Of a stretch of 64,000 nt of DNA, positions 1-8,410 are shown one piece after another. The notes beneath the pieces were generated by a model that was not told the DNA's origin, made no database searches, and saw only the letters and a list, made by a program, of their open reading frames with translations. The position numbers were made by a program, and so were the translations under genes. Source of the DNA: Deferrivibrio essentukiensis (GTDB lineage: Bacteria > Chrysiogenota > Deferribacteres > Deferribacterales > Deferrivibrionaceae); NCBI RefSeq assembly GCF_020480685.1, contig NZ_JAJAFU010000001.1, positions 1-64,000 on the forward strand, written 5' to 3'. How positions within the stretch are numbered: position 1 is the first letter of the stretch; each line of letters begins with the position of its first letter.

Positions 1-652
1 ATAAGTAATCTAAACTAAGTTCTTCAAAGTTAATTATCAGAAATTTTTCTAAAAGTTTTGGTTCTTTTTTTAGAATATTAAAGTATTCTCTGACCATTAT
101 TCCAGATATAATATGAACGGCATCAGGCGTGACAGGGATATTTTTTTTATCATTTAGTCCGGCGAATATTTCCGATAAATTTTTAGATTTTCCTTTTAAT
201 AAAGTGATTACTTGCCCTATATAAGCATCAAGACCTGCATGGATAAAGTAGATGTCTTTAGGAATCTTATTATAAAGTATATTTCTGGAGGTGTAATTAT
301 CCAAACAGTCAAAAACAACTACGTTTTTGAAATCAAACACAAAATTTTTATCAATTGCTGTATTTATTTTTATGATATTACAACTTGAATTTATGGCGTT
401 AAGTTTTAATTTTGCTATATCTACTTTGTATTTTCCTAAATCATTTTCATTATATAATGATTGTCTGTTGAGGTCTGATTCGTCAATTATTCCAGAATCA
501 CAAATGATTATAGTACCTACTCCTGCCCTGGTTAAAGATTCTGCAACTATACACCCGAGTCCCCCTATTCCTGCGACAAAAACGGACTGTTTAAACAGTA
601 AATTCTGAAATTCTTCAGACCAGTATACGATTTGTCGACTATATCTGCTAAT
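1..652 (-). CDS. ThiF/MoeB/HesA-family adenylyltransferase (3' end outside window)
   Basis: Translation of the minus strand below position 652 gives an uninterrupted frame to the window edge (217 codons). It begins with RYSRQ, followed by the nucleotide-binding loop GIGGLGC and then a DSGIIDESDLNRQ segment: the order seen in ThiF/MoeB E1-like enzymes, which adenylate the C-terminal Gly-Gly of a MoaD/ThiS carrier. It lies just after a moaD-like gene, so that carrier is its likely partner. There is no ATG, GTG or TTG near the conserved N-terminus. The frame is closed upstream by the moaD stop (656-658), and the only codon placed correctly after the Shine-Dalgarno GGAGG (660-664, spacing 7) is ATT at 650-652. 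I therefore call an ATT start. The C-terminal half is not visible. Confidence 0.85.
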   Translation of the reverse strand, partial: MSRYSRQIVYWSEEFQNLLFKQSVFVAGIGGLGCIVAESLTRAGVGTIIICDSGIIDESDLNRQSLYNENDLGKYKVDIAKLKLNAINSSCNIIKINTAIDKNFVFDFKNVVVFDCLDNYTSRNILYNKIPKDIYFIHAGLDAYIGQVITLLKGKSKNLSEIFAGLNDKKNIPVTPDAVHIISGIMVREYFNILKKEPKLLEKFLIINFEELSLDYL

Positions 653-655
653 AAG

Positions 656-937
656 TTATCCTCCAGCACCGGGTGGAAATATAACTACTTCATCATTTTC
701 ATTTAATTGTGTTTCAAGTAGATTAAGATGAAAGATATTTTGTTTGTTGACTAAGATTATTGTACCGGGGATAATTTTACCGTCATTGTCAACTAATTTT
801 TTTTTGAAGTCAATTTTTATTTTTTCTTGCAATATGATTAAGAGTTGTTTTACGTCCATTTCAGAGAAATAGGGAATTGACATTTCCTTTGTTTTTAGCA
901 GCGCTTGTAGTGTCCCATAAAATTTAACTTTTATCAT
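656..937 (-). CDS. MoaD/ThiS-like sulfur-carrier protein
   Basis: A 93-residue beta-grasp protein ending in FPPGAGG. The free C-terminal Gly-Gly is the part that is adenylated and thiocarboxylated in MoaD and ThiS. It overlaps the upstream FAD oxidoreductase gene by one base (TAATG) and is followed at once by a ThiF/MoeB-like gene. This gives a carrier plus its activating enzyme inside an aldehyde:ferredoxin oxidoreductase operon. The likely job is sulfur supply for the tungsten-bispterin cofactor of that enzyme, which is inferred from context. It could also be the general MoaD of the cell; no other molybdopterin gene is visible here. Confidence 0.85.
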   Translation of the reverse strand: MIKVKFYGTLQALLKTKEMSIPYFSEMDVKQLLIILQEKIKIDFKKKLVDNDGKIIPGTIILVNKQNIFHLNLLETQLNENDEVVIFPPGAGG

Positions 938-2157
938 TAGGAAATCCTATACAACTTATGTGCATATGTATTATGTTTTGATAATAAATGGCTTTCTGGA
1001 AATCTTTCTCTTGTTTTTATCATATCATAATATATTCCGGCTTCATTAGTATTGTTTAGCAATGTGATACCTATGACTCTGTTATCCGAATCTAAAAAAA
1101 TTTTCCTATAAATTCCGGTAAATTCATTAAAAAATGTTTTAATTTTTGGTGCATCATCATTGAAGTATCCTATTACTGCGAGGTCATAGCCGAAAACTTC
1201 AGTAGTATTATTCTTTAAGCTACCTTCATATTTGGTTTTTATTCCTATTGAATTAAGTCCAGCTATTTCACCTTGCTCTATTGCTGTAATCCAGTTGCCC
1301 TGTATAGTCTTTTCCCCTGTTATAAAATCATTGCCTTCAGCCACGTCTCCTGCTGCATAAATGAAGTCAATGTTTGTTTGACAGTATTCATTTATTAATA
1401 TTCCATTATTGCAATCAATACCTGACTTTAAAGCAAGTTGAATATTTGGTGTAACACCTTTTCCAATTAACAGGACGTCGGTATCCACACTTTTTCCTGA
1501 TTTGAGTTTAATGTGTAATTTACCATTATCTTTATAAGACGATATATCGTCATTCTTATAAATAGTTAGCCCCTTGCATTTTAGTTTTTCTTCAAGGATT
1601 AATGAAGCGTCTTTGTCAAGGACTCTGCTAAATATTCTGCCTGAGCCAACTATTAGATTTTTCTCCACATCATCTTTTAAATGAGATAATACCGGTATAC
1701 TTACAAGCCCTGCACCTATCGCGGTGACACTTTTTGCACCACTTAGTAGTTTGTCAAGTTTATCCGCGTCGGACATATGCCTTAATACAGTAGACCTGTC
1801 AGATAAAATATCTATGGATGTTGCTTCCGCACCAGTAGCAATTATCAATTTGTCAAAATAAACTTTGCTTGAGTCACTTAAAATTACATATTTAGCTTCT
1901 GTGTTTAATTCAACAGCTTCGAGTCCAAAAAAAGTGGTAGTATTAAGGTCTTTATAAAACTGTTCATCGGTAAGATATAAGGACTCTCTTGAACATTTTT
2001 TCCCAATAAAATAAGGGGTCATTACTCTTGAATAAGCAGGACAATTTTCTCTGTCAATTATTCCCAAAGAAACGGTTTTATTATGTTTACGAATAGATTT
2101 GATGGCACTTATGCCGGCAGCACTGTTTCCAATTATTAGTATATCAAACACTTCCAT
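937..2157 (-). CDS. FAD/NAD(P)H-dependent oxidoreductase subunit of AOR operon
   Basis: Pyridine nucleotide-disulfide oxidoreductase fold of about 406 residues. The N-terminal FAD-binding motif is IIGNSAAGISAI, ATG appears near residue 108, a central NAD-binding GAGLVS follows, and a second FAD segment ends in YAAGDVAEG. This is the NirB/rubredoxin-reductase-like class. With the polyferredoxin and AOR encoded upstream, it resembles the third subunit of the AorABC-type enzyme described from Aromatoleum, which lets an AOR use NAD+ as acceptor. I chose ATG 2157, with GAGG seven bases upstream, over TTG 2163, which has no room for a ribosome site. A hairpin with a T run separates it from the AOR gene. 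Confidence 0.8.
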   Translation of the reverse strand: MEVFDILIIGNSAAGISAIKSIRKHNKTVSLGIIDRENCPAYSRVMTPYFIGKKCSRESLYLTDEQFYKDLNTTTFFGLEAVELNTEAKYVILSDSSKVYFDKLIIATGAEATSIDILSDRSTVLRHMSDADKLDKLLSGAKSVTAIGAGLVSIPVLSHLKDDVEKNLIVGSGRIFSRVLDKDASLILEEKLKCKGLTIYKNDDISSYKDNGKLHIKLKSGKSVDTDVLLIGKGVTPNIQLALKSGIDCNNGILINEYCQTNIDFIYAAGDVAEGNDFITGEKTIQGNWITAIEQGEIAGLNSIGIKTKYEGSLKNNTTEVFGYDLAVIGYFNDDAPKIKTFFNEFTGIYRKIFLDSDNRVIGITLLNNTNEAGIYYDMIKTRERFPESHLLSKHNTYAHKLYRIS

Positions 2158-2171
2158 TGCCAAACCTCAAG

Positions 2172-2197
2172 AAAAAGGTGGCTTTTATGCCACCTTT
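2172..2197 (-). terminator. Intra-operon hairpin with T run between AOR and its FAD subunit
   Basis: On the minus strand the 44-base gap between the AOR stop and the next start contains a perfect 9-bp stem (AAAGGTGGC and its complement, loop of six) followed by TTTTT. This is the form of an intrinsic terminator. Because the downstream genes belong to the same functional set, it is probably a partial terminator or an mRNA-stabilising end that lowers expression of the last three genes. Confidence 0.7.
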
Positions 2198-2207
2198 ATT
2201 ATTAAGT

Positions 2208-4004
2208 TTACAGTCCCAAATCCTTTAATTTTTCCTCTGTAGGCACCCCGTTTTCCCAACCCCTTAATTTGTAATATTCAGGGAGCATTTCATTAAGTTT
2301 TGCAACATTTCCCTTCATCGCTCCATCAGGTAGTGGTTCTTCAAGAAGACGTTTAGGAAGAGTATCCTGAGCAGGGTCAATGCCCGCTTTTAAATTGAAT
2401 AATCTTTCCAAGTTCCATATTCTGTCACCAATTTTTAACACATCTTCATCTGTAAGGTTGAAGCCGCAAGCAGCATTGAGAAAATCTTTAAATTCCGGGA
2501 CTCCTAATGCAAATGTAGTAAACAAGCATATTCCTGTTGAATCAACTACCGCAGTAAAATCTTGAAATGTTTTAGTCCACTCTGCTTTACCTTTTGTTTC
2601 TTGAGGATCAAGTTTTTCAGGTAAACCTAATATTTCAGGAGAGACCATATAGCCTCTTACGTGGCAAGCACCCCTGTTAGTAGTGGCGTAATTTAGTGCC
2701 ATCCCTTGTATGCCTCTTGGGTCATAAGCAGGAAATTCAAGTTTTTTGACAGACATGGACAGCTCTTTTGTTTTGTAAAGCTCAGCTAACCTATATGAAC
2801 CAAGGGCGATTTTTTTCCCAAACCCCTCACCTTTGGCAGTCATTTCTGTTAATGCTATAAGAGCTTCGGCATTTCCAAAATTGAGTTTGAAGCCCACTTC
2901 ATCCTCTTTGATTAAGCCTTTCTCGTATAGCTCCATTGCGCAAGCAATGGTACCCCCAAGAGAAATTGGATCCATCCCATATTCATTACAAATATAATTT
3001 GCTTTTGAAATTGCAGCTAAATCACTTATTCCACAGTCTGCGCCAAGTGCCCAAATTGGTTCGTACTCAGGCCCCTCCCCGGCATATCCGTACTTAGGAT
3101 CGACAACTTTTGTAACCCTTCCGCATCCGATAATACATCCCATGCAACTTTTATTTCTTTTCAAATATTTTTCGGCTAAAGTTTCGCCCGATATTGCTTC
3201 GGCAGATTCAAAAACGCCTTCCTTAAAATTTCTTGTTGGTAAGGAGCCACTTTGATTTATTACGTTTACTAAAATTGCTGTGCCGAGAGCTGGTAAACCT
3301 TCAGAAGTTACAGGGTTTTGCTTTAACATAGAATAGGCTTTTAATGCAGCATTTCTGTAAGCTTTAGGGTCGGCAACTTTAACCCCGCCTGTACCTCTTA
3401 CAGCTATTGCTTTTAAATTTTTAGAACCCATTACCATACCCACGCCACTTCTTCCAGCAGCTCTATGTTTGTCATTAATTATACATGAAAACATTACCTG
3501 ATTTTCACCGGCAGGGCCTATGGATGCAATCTTTGCATCACCATGAAATTCTGAGTGTATAATATCTTCCACTTCACCGGTAGTTTTCCCCCATAAGTGA
3601 GATGCATCTGCGAGTGAACATTTATCATTATAAATTTTTAAATATACTGGTTTTGGCGATTTCCCCTCGACAATGATCATATCAAAGCCGGCATATTTGA
3701 GCTCACTTGGGAAGTATCCGCCGGAGTTTGAACTTGCAATAGTTCCGCTTAGTGGGGATTTTGTTATTACCATATACCTGCCGTTTGCAGCTCCGTAAGT
3801 TCCTGTAAGAGGGCCAGCTGCAAAAATTAGTTTATTTTCCGGCGACATCGGATCGATATTAGGCTTAATTTCTTCTGTCAAATATTTGACAGCTAAACCT
3901 CTTCCCCCTATAAATTTATTGGCCCAATCCATATTAAGATTTTCTATTTGGCATGTCCCTTTTGTTAAATTAACTCTTAAAATTTTTCCTGCCCATCCAG
4001 CCAT
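2208..4004 (-). CDS. aorB: Aldehyde:ferredoxin oxidoreductase, tungsten-bispterin catalytic subunit
   Basis: A 598-residue AOR-family protein beginning [13 protein letters not shown], the typical N-terminus. Cys287, Cys290 and Cys294 (CMGCIIGC) and Cys493 (in GICLF) form the [4Fe-4S] set. Their positions are within one residue of those known for Pyrococcus furiosus AOR (288, 291, 295, 494). The family oxidises aldehydes to carboxylic acids, or runs in reverse, with a W-bis-pyranopterin cofactor in the cytoplasm. The gene starts two bases after the polyferredoxin gene. Substrate cannot be read from the sequence. The symbol reflects the AorABC-like gene order and is less certain than the family call. 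Confidence 0.93.
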   Translation of the reverse strand: MAGWAGKILRVNLTKGTCQIENLNMDWANKFIGGRGLAVKYLTEEIKPNIDPMSPENKLIFAAGPLTGTYGAANGRYMVITKSPLSGTIASSNSGGYFPSELKYAGFDMIIVEGKSPKPVYLKIYNDKCSLADASHLWGKTTGEVEDIIHSEFHGDAKIASIGPAGENQVMFSCIINDKHRAAGRSGVGMVMGSKNLKAIAVRGTGGVKVADPKAYRNAALKAYSMLKQNPVTSEGLPALGTAILVNVINQSGSLPTRNFKEGVFESAEAISGETLAEKYLKRNKSCMGCIIGCGRVTKVVDPKYGYAGEGPEYEPIWALGADCGISDLAAISKANYICNEYGMDPISLGGTIACAMELYEKGLIKEDEVGFKLNFGNAEALIALTEMTAKGEGFGKKIALGSYRLAELYKTKELSMSVKKLEFPAYDPRGIQGMALNYATTNRGACHVRGYMVSPEILGLPEKLDPQETKGKAEWTKTFQDFTAVVDSTGICLFTTFALGVPEFKDFLNAACGFNLTDEDVLKIGDRIWNLERLFNLKAGIDPAQDTLPKRLLEEPLPDGAMKGNVAKLNEMLPEYYKLRGWENGVPTEEKLKDLGL

Positions 4005-4005
4005 A

Positions 4006-4485
4006 TTACACCTCCATCTGCCCTTCTTTCATTGTTTTTGCAAAAGTTAGTATTTTTTGACGAAGTGGTTTGTCCTCTTCAGAGAAAGTTAAGCACTTAG
4101 TAGGACAGAAAGTTACACATTCAGGAAAGTCATCTCCGCAAAGATTGCATTTATCTACTTTTCCAATCTCAGGAACATACTTTATCATTCCAAAAGGGCA
4201 AGCACTTACACAAGTGCGGCAGCCAACACATTTATTGTGATCAACGGTAACAACGCCTGAAGTAGCATCTTTGGAAATGGCATTTTTGGGGCATGCTTTA
4301 AGGCACCACGGCTCATCACACTGCATACAGGTAACTGTAATAAACTTTGCTTCTTCAAGAAAAACTTCATTGTAGATTCTTGATTTACTTGGCGCGAATT
4401 CTCCGTAATTCTTAAATGAGCAGGCAAGTTCGCAAGCTTTACACCCCACGCATTTAGAAGGCTCGATTCGTATAAGTTTTTGCAT
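4006..4485 (-). CDS. aorA: Polyferredoxin electron-transfer subunit of AOR
   Basis: A 159-residue DMSO-reductase-chain-B type ferredoxin with four cysteine clusters in order: [11 protein letters not shown] near the N-terminus, [24 protein letters not shown] and [15 protein letters not shown]. That is enough for four [4Fe-4S] clusters. It is the first gene of the operon and is nearly fused to the catalytic AOR gene. It probably wires the tungsten subunit to the FAD subunit encoded downstream, as in the AorABC filament-type enzymes (inferred from order). Confidence 0.9.
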   Translation of the reverse strand: MQKLIRIEPSKCVGCKACELACSFKNYGEFAPSKSRIYNEVFLEEAKFITVTCMQCDEPWCLKACPKNAISKDATSGVVTVDHNKCVGCRTCVSACPFGMIKYVPEIGKVDKCNLCGDDFPECVTFCPTKCLTFSEEDKPLRQKILTFAKTMKEGQMEV

Positions 4486-4631
4486 ATTAACCTCCCATTT
4501 AGGCTATTGTATATAAATTATATCACATAAAATAAAATTTACCATAAAAAACTGCAAATTGAATAAATTTTGTTTACAAAACTTAAAAATTATAGTTTAT
4601 AAGTGAGAAATAGTTTATTTTAGGAGTTGGT
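4486..4631. promoter_or_regulatory. Divergent promoter region, AOR operon / ArsR-type regulator
   Basis: This 146-base AT-rich gap serves both directions. For the AOR operon a -10 TATAAT reads on the minus strand at 4522-4517, with no good -35, which is compatible with activation. A perfect dyad TTTTGT-TT-ACAAAA lies at 4568-4581, close to the probable -35 of the regulator gene. It is a candidate operator for the ArsR-type protein. The dyad is seen directly; its use is inferred. Confidence 0.4.
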
Positions 4632-4928
4632 ATGGACGAGAAATGGTTAAATGAGTTTGCCGAAAAATTAAAGGTTTTAGGGCATCCTGCACGTCTTAAA
4701 ATGGTGATAGGGTTGATGGAAAATGAGTGTAATGTAAGTAAAATTTGTGACGGGTTGAAAATTCCACAAGCTACAACAAGCCAGCATATTTCTCTTTTGA
4801 AGAGCAAGGGTATCCTTGAGGGACGCAGAGAGGGAACAACAATCTGCTACAAGCTTGCGGATAAAGCTGTAGAGGGTATGTTGAGAAAACTCATTGAAAT
4901 TACCGGTTTTGAGATAGACTGCAAGTAG
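4632..4928 (+). CDS. ArsR/SmtB-family winged-helix transcriptional regulator
   Basis: A 98-residue protein with the ArsR fold: LGHPARLKMV opening helix, recognition region ATTSQHISLLKSKGIL, and wing GRREGTTICYKL. Cysteines occur in ECNVSKIC (near the ArsR metal site in alpha-3), in TTICY and at the C-terminal DCK. Metal, sulfide or redox sensing is therefore possible but not shown. It is transcribed away from the AOR operon across a shared 146-base region, so it is the likely local regulator. Confidence 0.85.
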   Translation: MDEKWLNEFAEKLKVLGHPARLKMVIGLMENECNVSKICDGLKIPQATTSQHISLLKSKGILEGRREGTTICYKLADKAVEGMLRKLIEITGFEIDCK

Positions 4929-4953
4929 GCTAGGCTTATACACCAAGCAGAGA

Positions 4954-4982
4954 TTGACATTCATAATATTTTTCTATATAAT
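4954..4982 (+). promoter_or_regulatory. Sigma70 promoter for tig
   Basis: Exact TTGACA at 4954-4959 and exact TATAAT at 4977-4982 with a 17-base spacer. Transcription would start near 4989 and give a leader of about 110 bases before tig. It is the best consensus housekeeping promoter in the window. Confidence 0.8.
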
Positions 4983-5101
4983 CTAACACTTAGGCTAGTA
5001 AGAAATTAAGGTGTGTTTACTGATTGTGCATAGTATCGCGTTTTATACAATAGTAATTCTGGGTTTATAAAATCAAAAAATGAAATAGAAAGGGGAAAAA
5101 A

Positions 5102-6445
5102 ATGAAAGTTACAGTTAATGATGCAGAAAAGTCACAAAAAGAGTTGTTGGTAGAAATACCTTATGAAAAGTATGAGGAAGCTTTTGAGGCTGAGTACAAT
5201 AAAATAAAGCCAAATGTCAAAATTCCTGGCTTTAGACAGGGGAAAGCTCCAAAAGAAATTGTTATTAAAGAGTACAAACACAAAATTAGTGTAAATGCAC
5301 TTGAAAAGCTTGTAAACAATAGCGTCCATGAGTCGATTACAAAAAACAATATTACACCTTTAAGTACTCCTAATGTGAAAGATGTTAAATTTGAAGAGGG
5401 TGAGCCAATTACTTTTAAAATATATGTAGATGTTTATCCTGAAGTAAAAGTAGAAAAGTATAAAGGCTTTGAGTTTGTAAAGGAAGTGGAAAAGGTAAAA
5501 GAAGAAGATGTAAATAGAGTTATAGAGCAGATAAGAGAGAAAAACACCTCTTTTGAACCCGCAGAGGATGATTACGCTGTTGCTGAAGGCGATATGGCAG
5601 TAATTGATTTTGTAGGTAAAGTTGATGGGGTAGAATTTGCTGGGGGGTCTGCAAAAGATCAATCTATTGTTGTAGGAAGCAATACCTTTTTGAAGGATTT
5701 TGAAGATGGTGTTCTTGGTATGAAAAAGGGTGAAACAAAGGCAGTAGAAGTAAAATTCCCTGACAATTATCATGAGAAATCTTTAGCCGGGAAAGTGGCC
5801 ATATTTGATATTACCGTAAAAGAGGTAAAAAGAAAGTCCGTCCCTGAGCTTAATGATGATTTTGCAAAAGATGTGGATGAAGAGTGTGAAACATTAGAAG
5901 ATTTGAGAAAAAAAGTAGAAGAAGATTTAAAATACGAAGTAGATATGATGGCAAAAGAGAAGCTTTATGATGATATTTTAAAGAAGCTTACCGATGAGAA
6001 TCCATTTGAAATCCCTCAGTCTATGATTGATGACCAAGCACTAAGGCTTGCTGATCAGACTTTACAGCAGTATCAATATATGTATGGAGTATCTCCGGAA
6101 GCATTGGGACTTAATCGCAATCAGGTAGCTGAAAGTATGAAAGAAAGAGCTGAGTTTCAGATAAAAGGTGCACTCATTTTGAACAAAATTGCTGAACTTG
6201 AATCTATTAAAGTGGAAGAATCGGACATTGATGAGAAGATAAAAGAAGTTGCAGAAAGAATGAAAAGAGATTTTGAAGAGTATAAAAAAGAGCTTACTGA
6301 TAGGAAAGTAATTGGAAATGTAGAAAATAATGTTCTTACTGAGAAGATTTTTGAATTTCTCCAAAAGGAAAATAAAGTTGAAGAAAAGATAGTCGATAAG
6401 AAGGAAGAAAATATAACCGAAGATGGCGAGGAAAAAGCTGAATAA
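5102..6445 (+). CDS. tig: Trigger factor, ribosome-associated chaperone/prolyl isomerase
   Basis: A 447-residue protein with the full trigger factor layout. The N-terminal ribosome-binding domain carries [10 protein letters not shown] (signature GFRxGK, residues about 44-50). An FKBP-type domain follows around residues 150-245 ([17 protein letters not shown]), then a helical C-terminal chaperone domain and a charged Lys/Glu tail. It binds nascent chains at the ribosome exit. The start follows GAAAGGGG. It heads the tig-clpP-clpX-lon cluster, a common bacterial arrangement. Confidence 0.97.
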   Translation: MKVTVNDAEKSQKELLVEIPYEKYEEAFEAEYNKIKPNVKIPGFRQGKAPKEIVIKEYKHKISVNALEKLVNNSVHESITKNNITPLSTPNVKDVKFEEGEPITFKIYVDVYPEVKVEKYKGFEFVKEVEKVKEEDVNRVIEQIREKNTSFEPAEDDYAVAEGDMAVIDFVGKVDGVEFAGGSAKDQSIVVGSNTFLKDFEDGVLGMKKGETKAVEVKFPDNYHEKSLAGKVAIFDITVKEVKRKSVPELNDDFAKDVDEECETLEDLRKKVEEDLKYEVDMMAKEKLYDDILKKLTDENPFEIPQSMIDDQALRLADQTLQQYQYMYGVSPEALGLNRNQVAESMKERAEFQIKGALILNKIAELESIKVEESDIDEKIKEVAERMKRDFEEYKKELTDRKVIGNVENNVLTEKIFEFLQKENKVEEKIVDKKEENITEDGEEKAE

Positions 6446-6458
6446 TAAAGGTGGTCAA

Positions 6459-7046
6459 ATGAGCTATTATGTACCTTATGTAATTGAACAAACAGGGCGT
6501 GGAGAGAGAGCCTACGATATTTATTCAAGGCTTTTAAAAGACAGAATAATTTTTCTTGGTACTCCTATAGATGACAATGTGGCTAATGTGGTAATTGCTC
6601 AACTTTTGTTTCTTGAGGCAGAAGACCCGGACAAAGATATTTATATATATATCAACAGCCCTGGCGGTGTAATTACCAGTGGACTTGCGATTTATGATAC
6701 TATCAGATATATAAAGCCTGATGTATCAACAATTTGTCTTGGTCAAGCAGCCAGTATGGGTGCTGTGCTTCTGGCAGCAGGGACAAAAGGTAAAAGATTT
6801 GCTGTGCCAAATGCGAGAATAATGATCCATCAGCCACTTGGTGGTTTTCAAGGGCAGGCAAGGGATATAGAGATTCAGGCCAAAGAAATTCTGCGACTGA
6901 AAATGATATTAAATGAAATACTTTCAGAGGCAACAGGTAAGAGTATTGAACAACTTGAATATGATAGTGACAGAGATTTCTTTATGAGCAGCCTTGAGGC
7001 TAAAGAGTATGGGCTTATAGATGAGGTTATAACAAAAAGGGGTTGA
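6459..7046 (+). CDS. clpP: ATP-dependent Clp protease proteolytic subunit
   Basis: A 195-residue serine peptidase. The catalytic triad is Ser99 (GQAASMGA), His124 (MIHQPLGG) and Asp173 (DRDFF), matching the spacing of ClpP. The frame stays open upstream into tig, but ATG 6459 has GGTGG just before it and gives the usual short N-terminus [17 protein letters not shown]. It forms the tetradecameric chamber that works with ClpX, encoded next. Confidence 0.97.
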   Translation: MSYYVPYVIEQTGRGERAYDIYSRLLKDRIIFLGTPIDDNVANVVIAQLLFLEAEDPDKDIYIYINSPGGVITSGLAIYDTIRYIKPDVSTICLGQAASMGAVLLAAGTKGKRFAVPNARIMIHQPLGGFQGQARDIEIQAKEILRLKMILNEILSEATGKSIEQLEYDSDRDFFMSSLEAKEYGLIDEVITKRG

Positions 7047-7070
7047 AAATAAGTTTAATTAACTTATTTT
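7046..7070. repeat. Perfect AT-rich inverted repeat between clpP and clpX
   Basis: AAAATAAGTT and AACTTATTTT flank a five-base loop, starting at the last base of the clpP stop codon. In RNA it would form a 10-bp AT-only hairpin with a short T run on either strand. It could be a weak attenuator or a processing site between clpP and clpX. Confidence 0.5.
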
Positions 7071-7111
7071 GAGCATTTGGAAAAAGTCCCTTTTTTGTTT
7101 GTGAGGTGAAT

Positions 7112-8347
7112 ATGGGTAAGAAAAAAGAAATGCTGTATTGTTCTTTTTGCGGCAAACAGCAGGATGAAGTAAAAAAGCTTATTGCAGGGCCGGATGTTTT
7201 TATCTGCGATGAGTGTGTGGAACTGTGCAATGATATTTTAAGTGAAGAAGCTTTAGAAACAAGCAATACAGGTGATATAAAACTTTTAAAACCTGAAGAA
7301 ATAAAAAAACTTCTTGATGGGTATGTCATAGGCCAGGATGAGGCTAAAAAGGTTTTGAGCGTTGCTGTCTACAATCATTATAAAAGAATATTATTCTCTA
7401 AGAAGACAGAAGTGGAGCTGGAAAAATCAAATATTTTGATGATTGGGCCGACAGGTACTGGTAAAACATTGCTTGCTAGGACACTTGCAAGGATACTTAA
7501 TGTTCCTTTTGCAATAGCTGACGCTACAACATTAACTGAAGCAGGATATGTGGGTGAGGATGTTGAAAATGTAGTCTTAAAGCTTCTACAGGCTGCCGAT
7601 TACGATGTTGAAAGAGCACAAAAAGGGATTATTTTTATCGATGAGATAGATAAAATTTCCAGGAAAACAGACAGCCCTTCGATAACGAGAGATGTAAGTG
7701 GTGAAGGTGTTCAACAGGCGCTTTTAAAAATTGTTGAAGGAACTGTTGCAAATGTTCCACCTCAAGGTGGACGTAAGCATCCTAACCAGGAATATATACA
7801 GGTTGATACAACCAATATACTTTTTATCTGTGGTGGTGCATTTGATAAGCTTGATATGGTTATTAAAGAACGCTTAGGTAAAAAGGCAGTTGGTTTTAAT
7901 TCAAAGTCTGTTAATGTGAGTAAGATGAAATTCTCCGAGATTACCAAAAATCTTCAACCTGAGGACTTGATCAGGTATGGGCTTATTCCTGAATTTGTAG
8001 GAAGGCTTCCTGTGGTTGCAGTGCTTGATGATTTGACAGAGGAAACGCTTGTTAAGATTTTAAAAGAGCCTAAAAATGCAATTGTCAAACAGTATGAAGA
8101 GTTTTTTAAGTTTGATGATGTAAAGCTAAGTTTTACAGATAGTGCGCTAAGGGCTGTTGCCAAGAAAGCGATTGAAAGAAAAACAGGTGCCCGCGGTCTC
8201 AGGTCTATTATGGAAGATATAATGATAGATATTATGTATGACATACCTTCAATGAAAGGTTTGAAGGAATGTGTCATAAATGAAGATGCGGTAAATAAAA
8301 AGGGTAAACCAATACTAATTTTTGAAAACGAAAAAGAATCAGCATAA
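7112..8347 (+). CDS. clpX: ATP-dependent unfoldase ClpX
   Basis: A 411-residue AAA+ protein. It has an N-terminal C4 zinc-binding domain (CSFCGK and CDEC), Walker A GPTGTGKT, Walker B IIFIDEID, the ClpP-docking loop region, and a C-terminal sensor-2 segment with GARGLRS. ATG 7112 is preferred over GTG 7106, because the GAGGTG lying over 7103-7108 serves as its ribosome site. ClpX unfolds tagged substrates and feeds them to ClpP. Confidence 0.97.
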   Translation: MGKKKEMLYCSFCGKQQDEVKKLIAGPDVFICDECVELCNDILSEEALETSNTGDIKLLKPEEIKKLLDGYVIGQDEAKKVLSVAVYNHYKRILFSKKTEVELEKSNILMIGPTGTGKTLLARTLARILNVPFAIADATTLTEAGYVGEDVENVVLKLLQAADYDVERAQKGIIFIDEIDKISRKTDSPSITRDVSGEGVQQALLKIVEGTVANVPPQGGRKHPNQEYIQVDTTNILFICGGAFDKLDMVIKERLGKKAVGFNSKSVNVSKMKFSEITKNLQPEDLIRYGLIPEFVGRLPVVAVLDDLTEETLVKILKEPKNAIVKQYEEFFKFDDVKLSFTDSALRAVAKKAIERKTGARGLRSIMEDIMIDIMYDIPSMKGLKECVINEDAVNKKGKPILIFENEKESA

Positions 8348-8350
8348 GGG

Positions 8351-8372
8351 GGCGCTTTAAGCGCCTTTTTTT
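8351..8372 (+). terminator. Intrinsic terminator after clpX
   Basis: GGCGC-TTTAA-GCGCC followed by a seven-T run, four bases after the clpX stop. It separates clpX from lon, so lon probably has additional transcription of its own or depends on read-through. Confidence 0.8.
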
Positions 8373-8410
8373 GTCTCTTAGCGCCAATAGTTTAAAAGGA
8401 GAAAGTGTAT

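Noticed and set aside
4206-4427. 73-codon frame overlapping the polyferredoxin gene on the same strand
   Set aside because: It is out of frame with a gene having four intact cysteine clusters, and has no independent signal.
5132-6528. Long minus-strand frames opposite tig
   Set aside because: They oppose a clear trigger factor gene, are rich in Phe, Ile and Tyr from AT-rich antisense, and have no ribosome sites.
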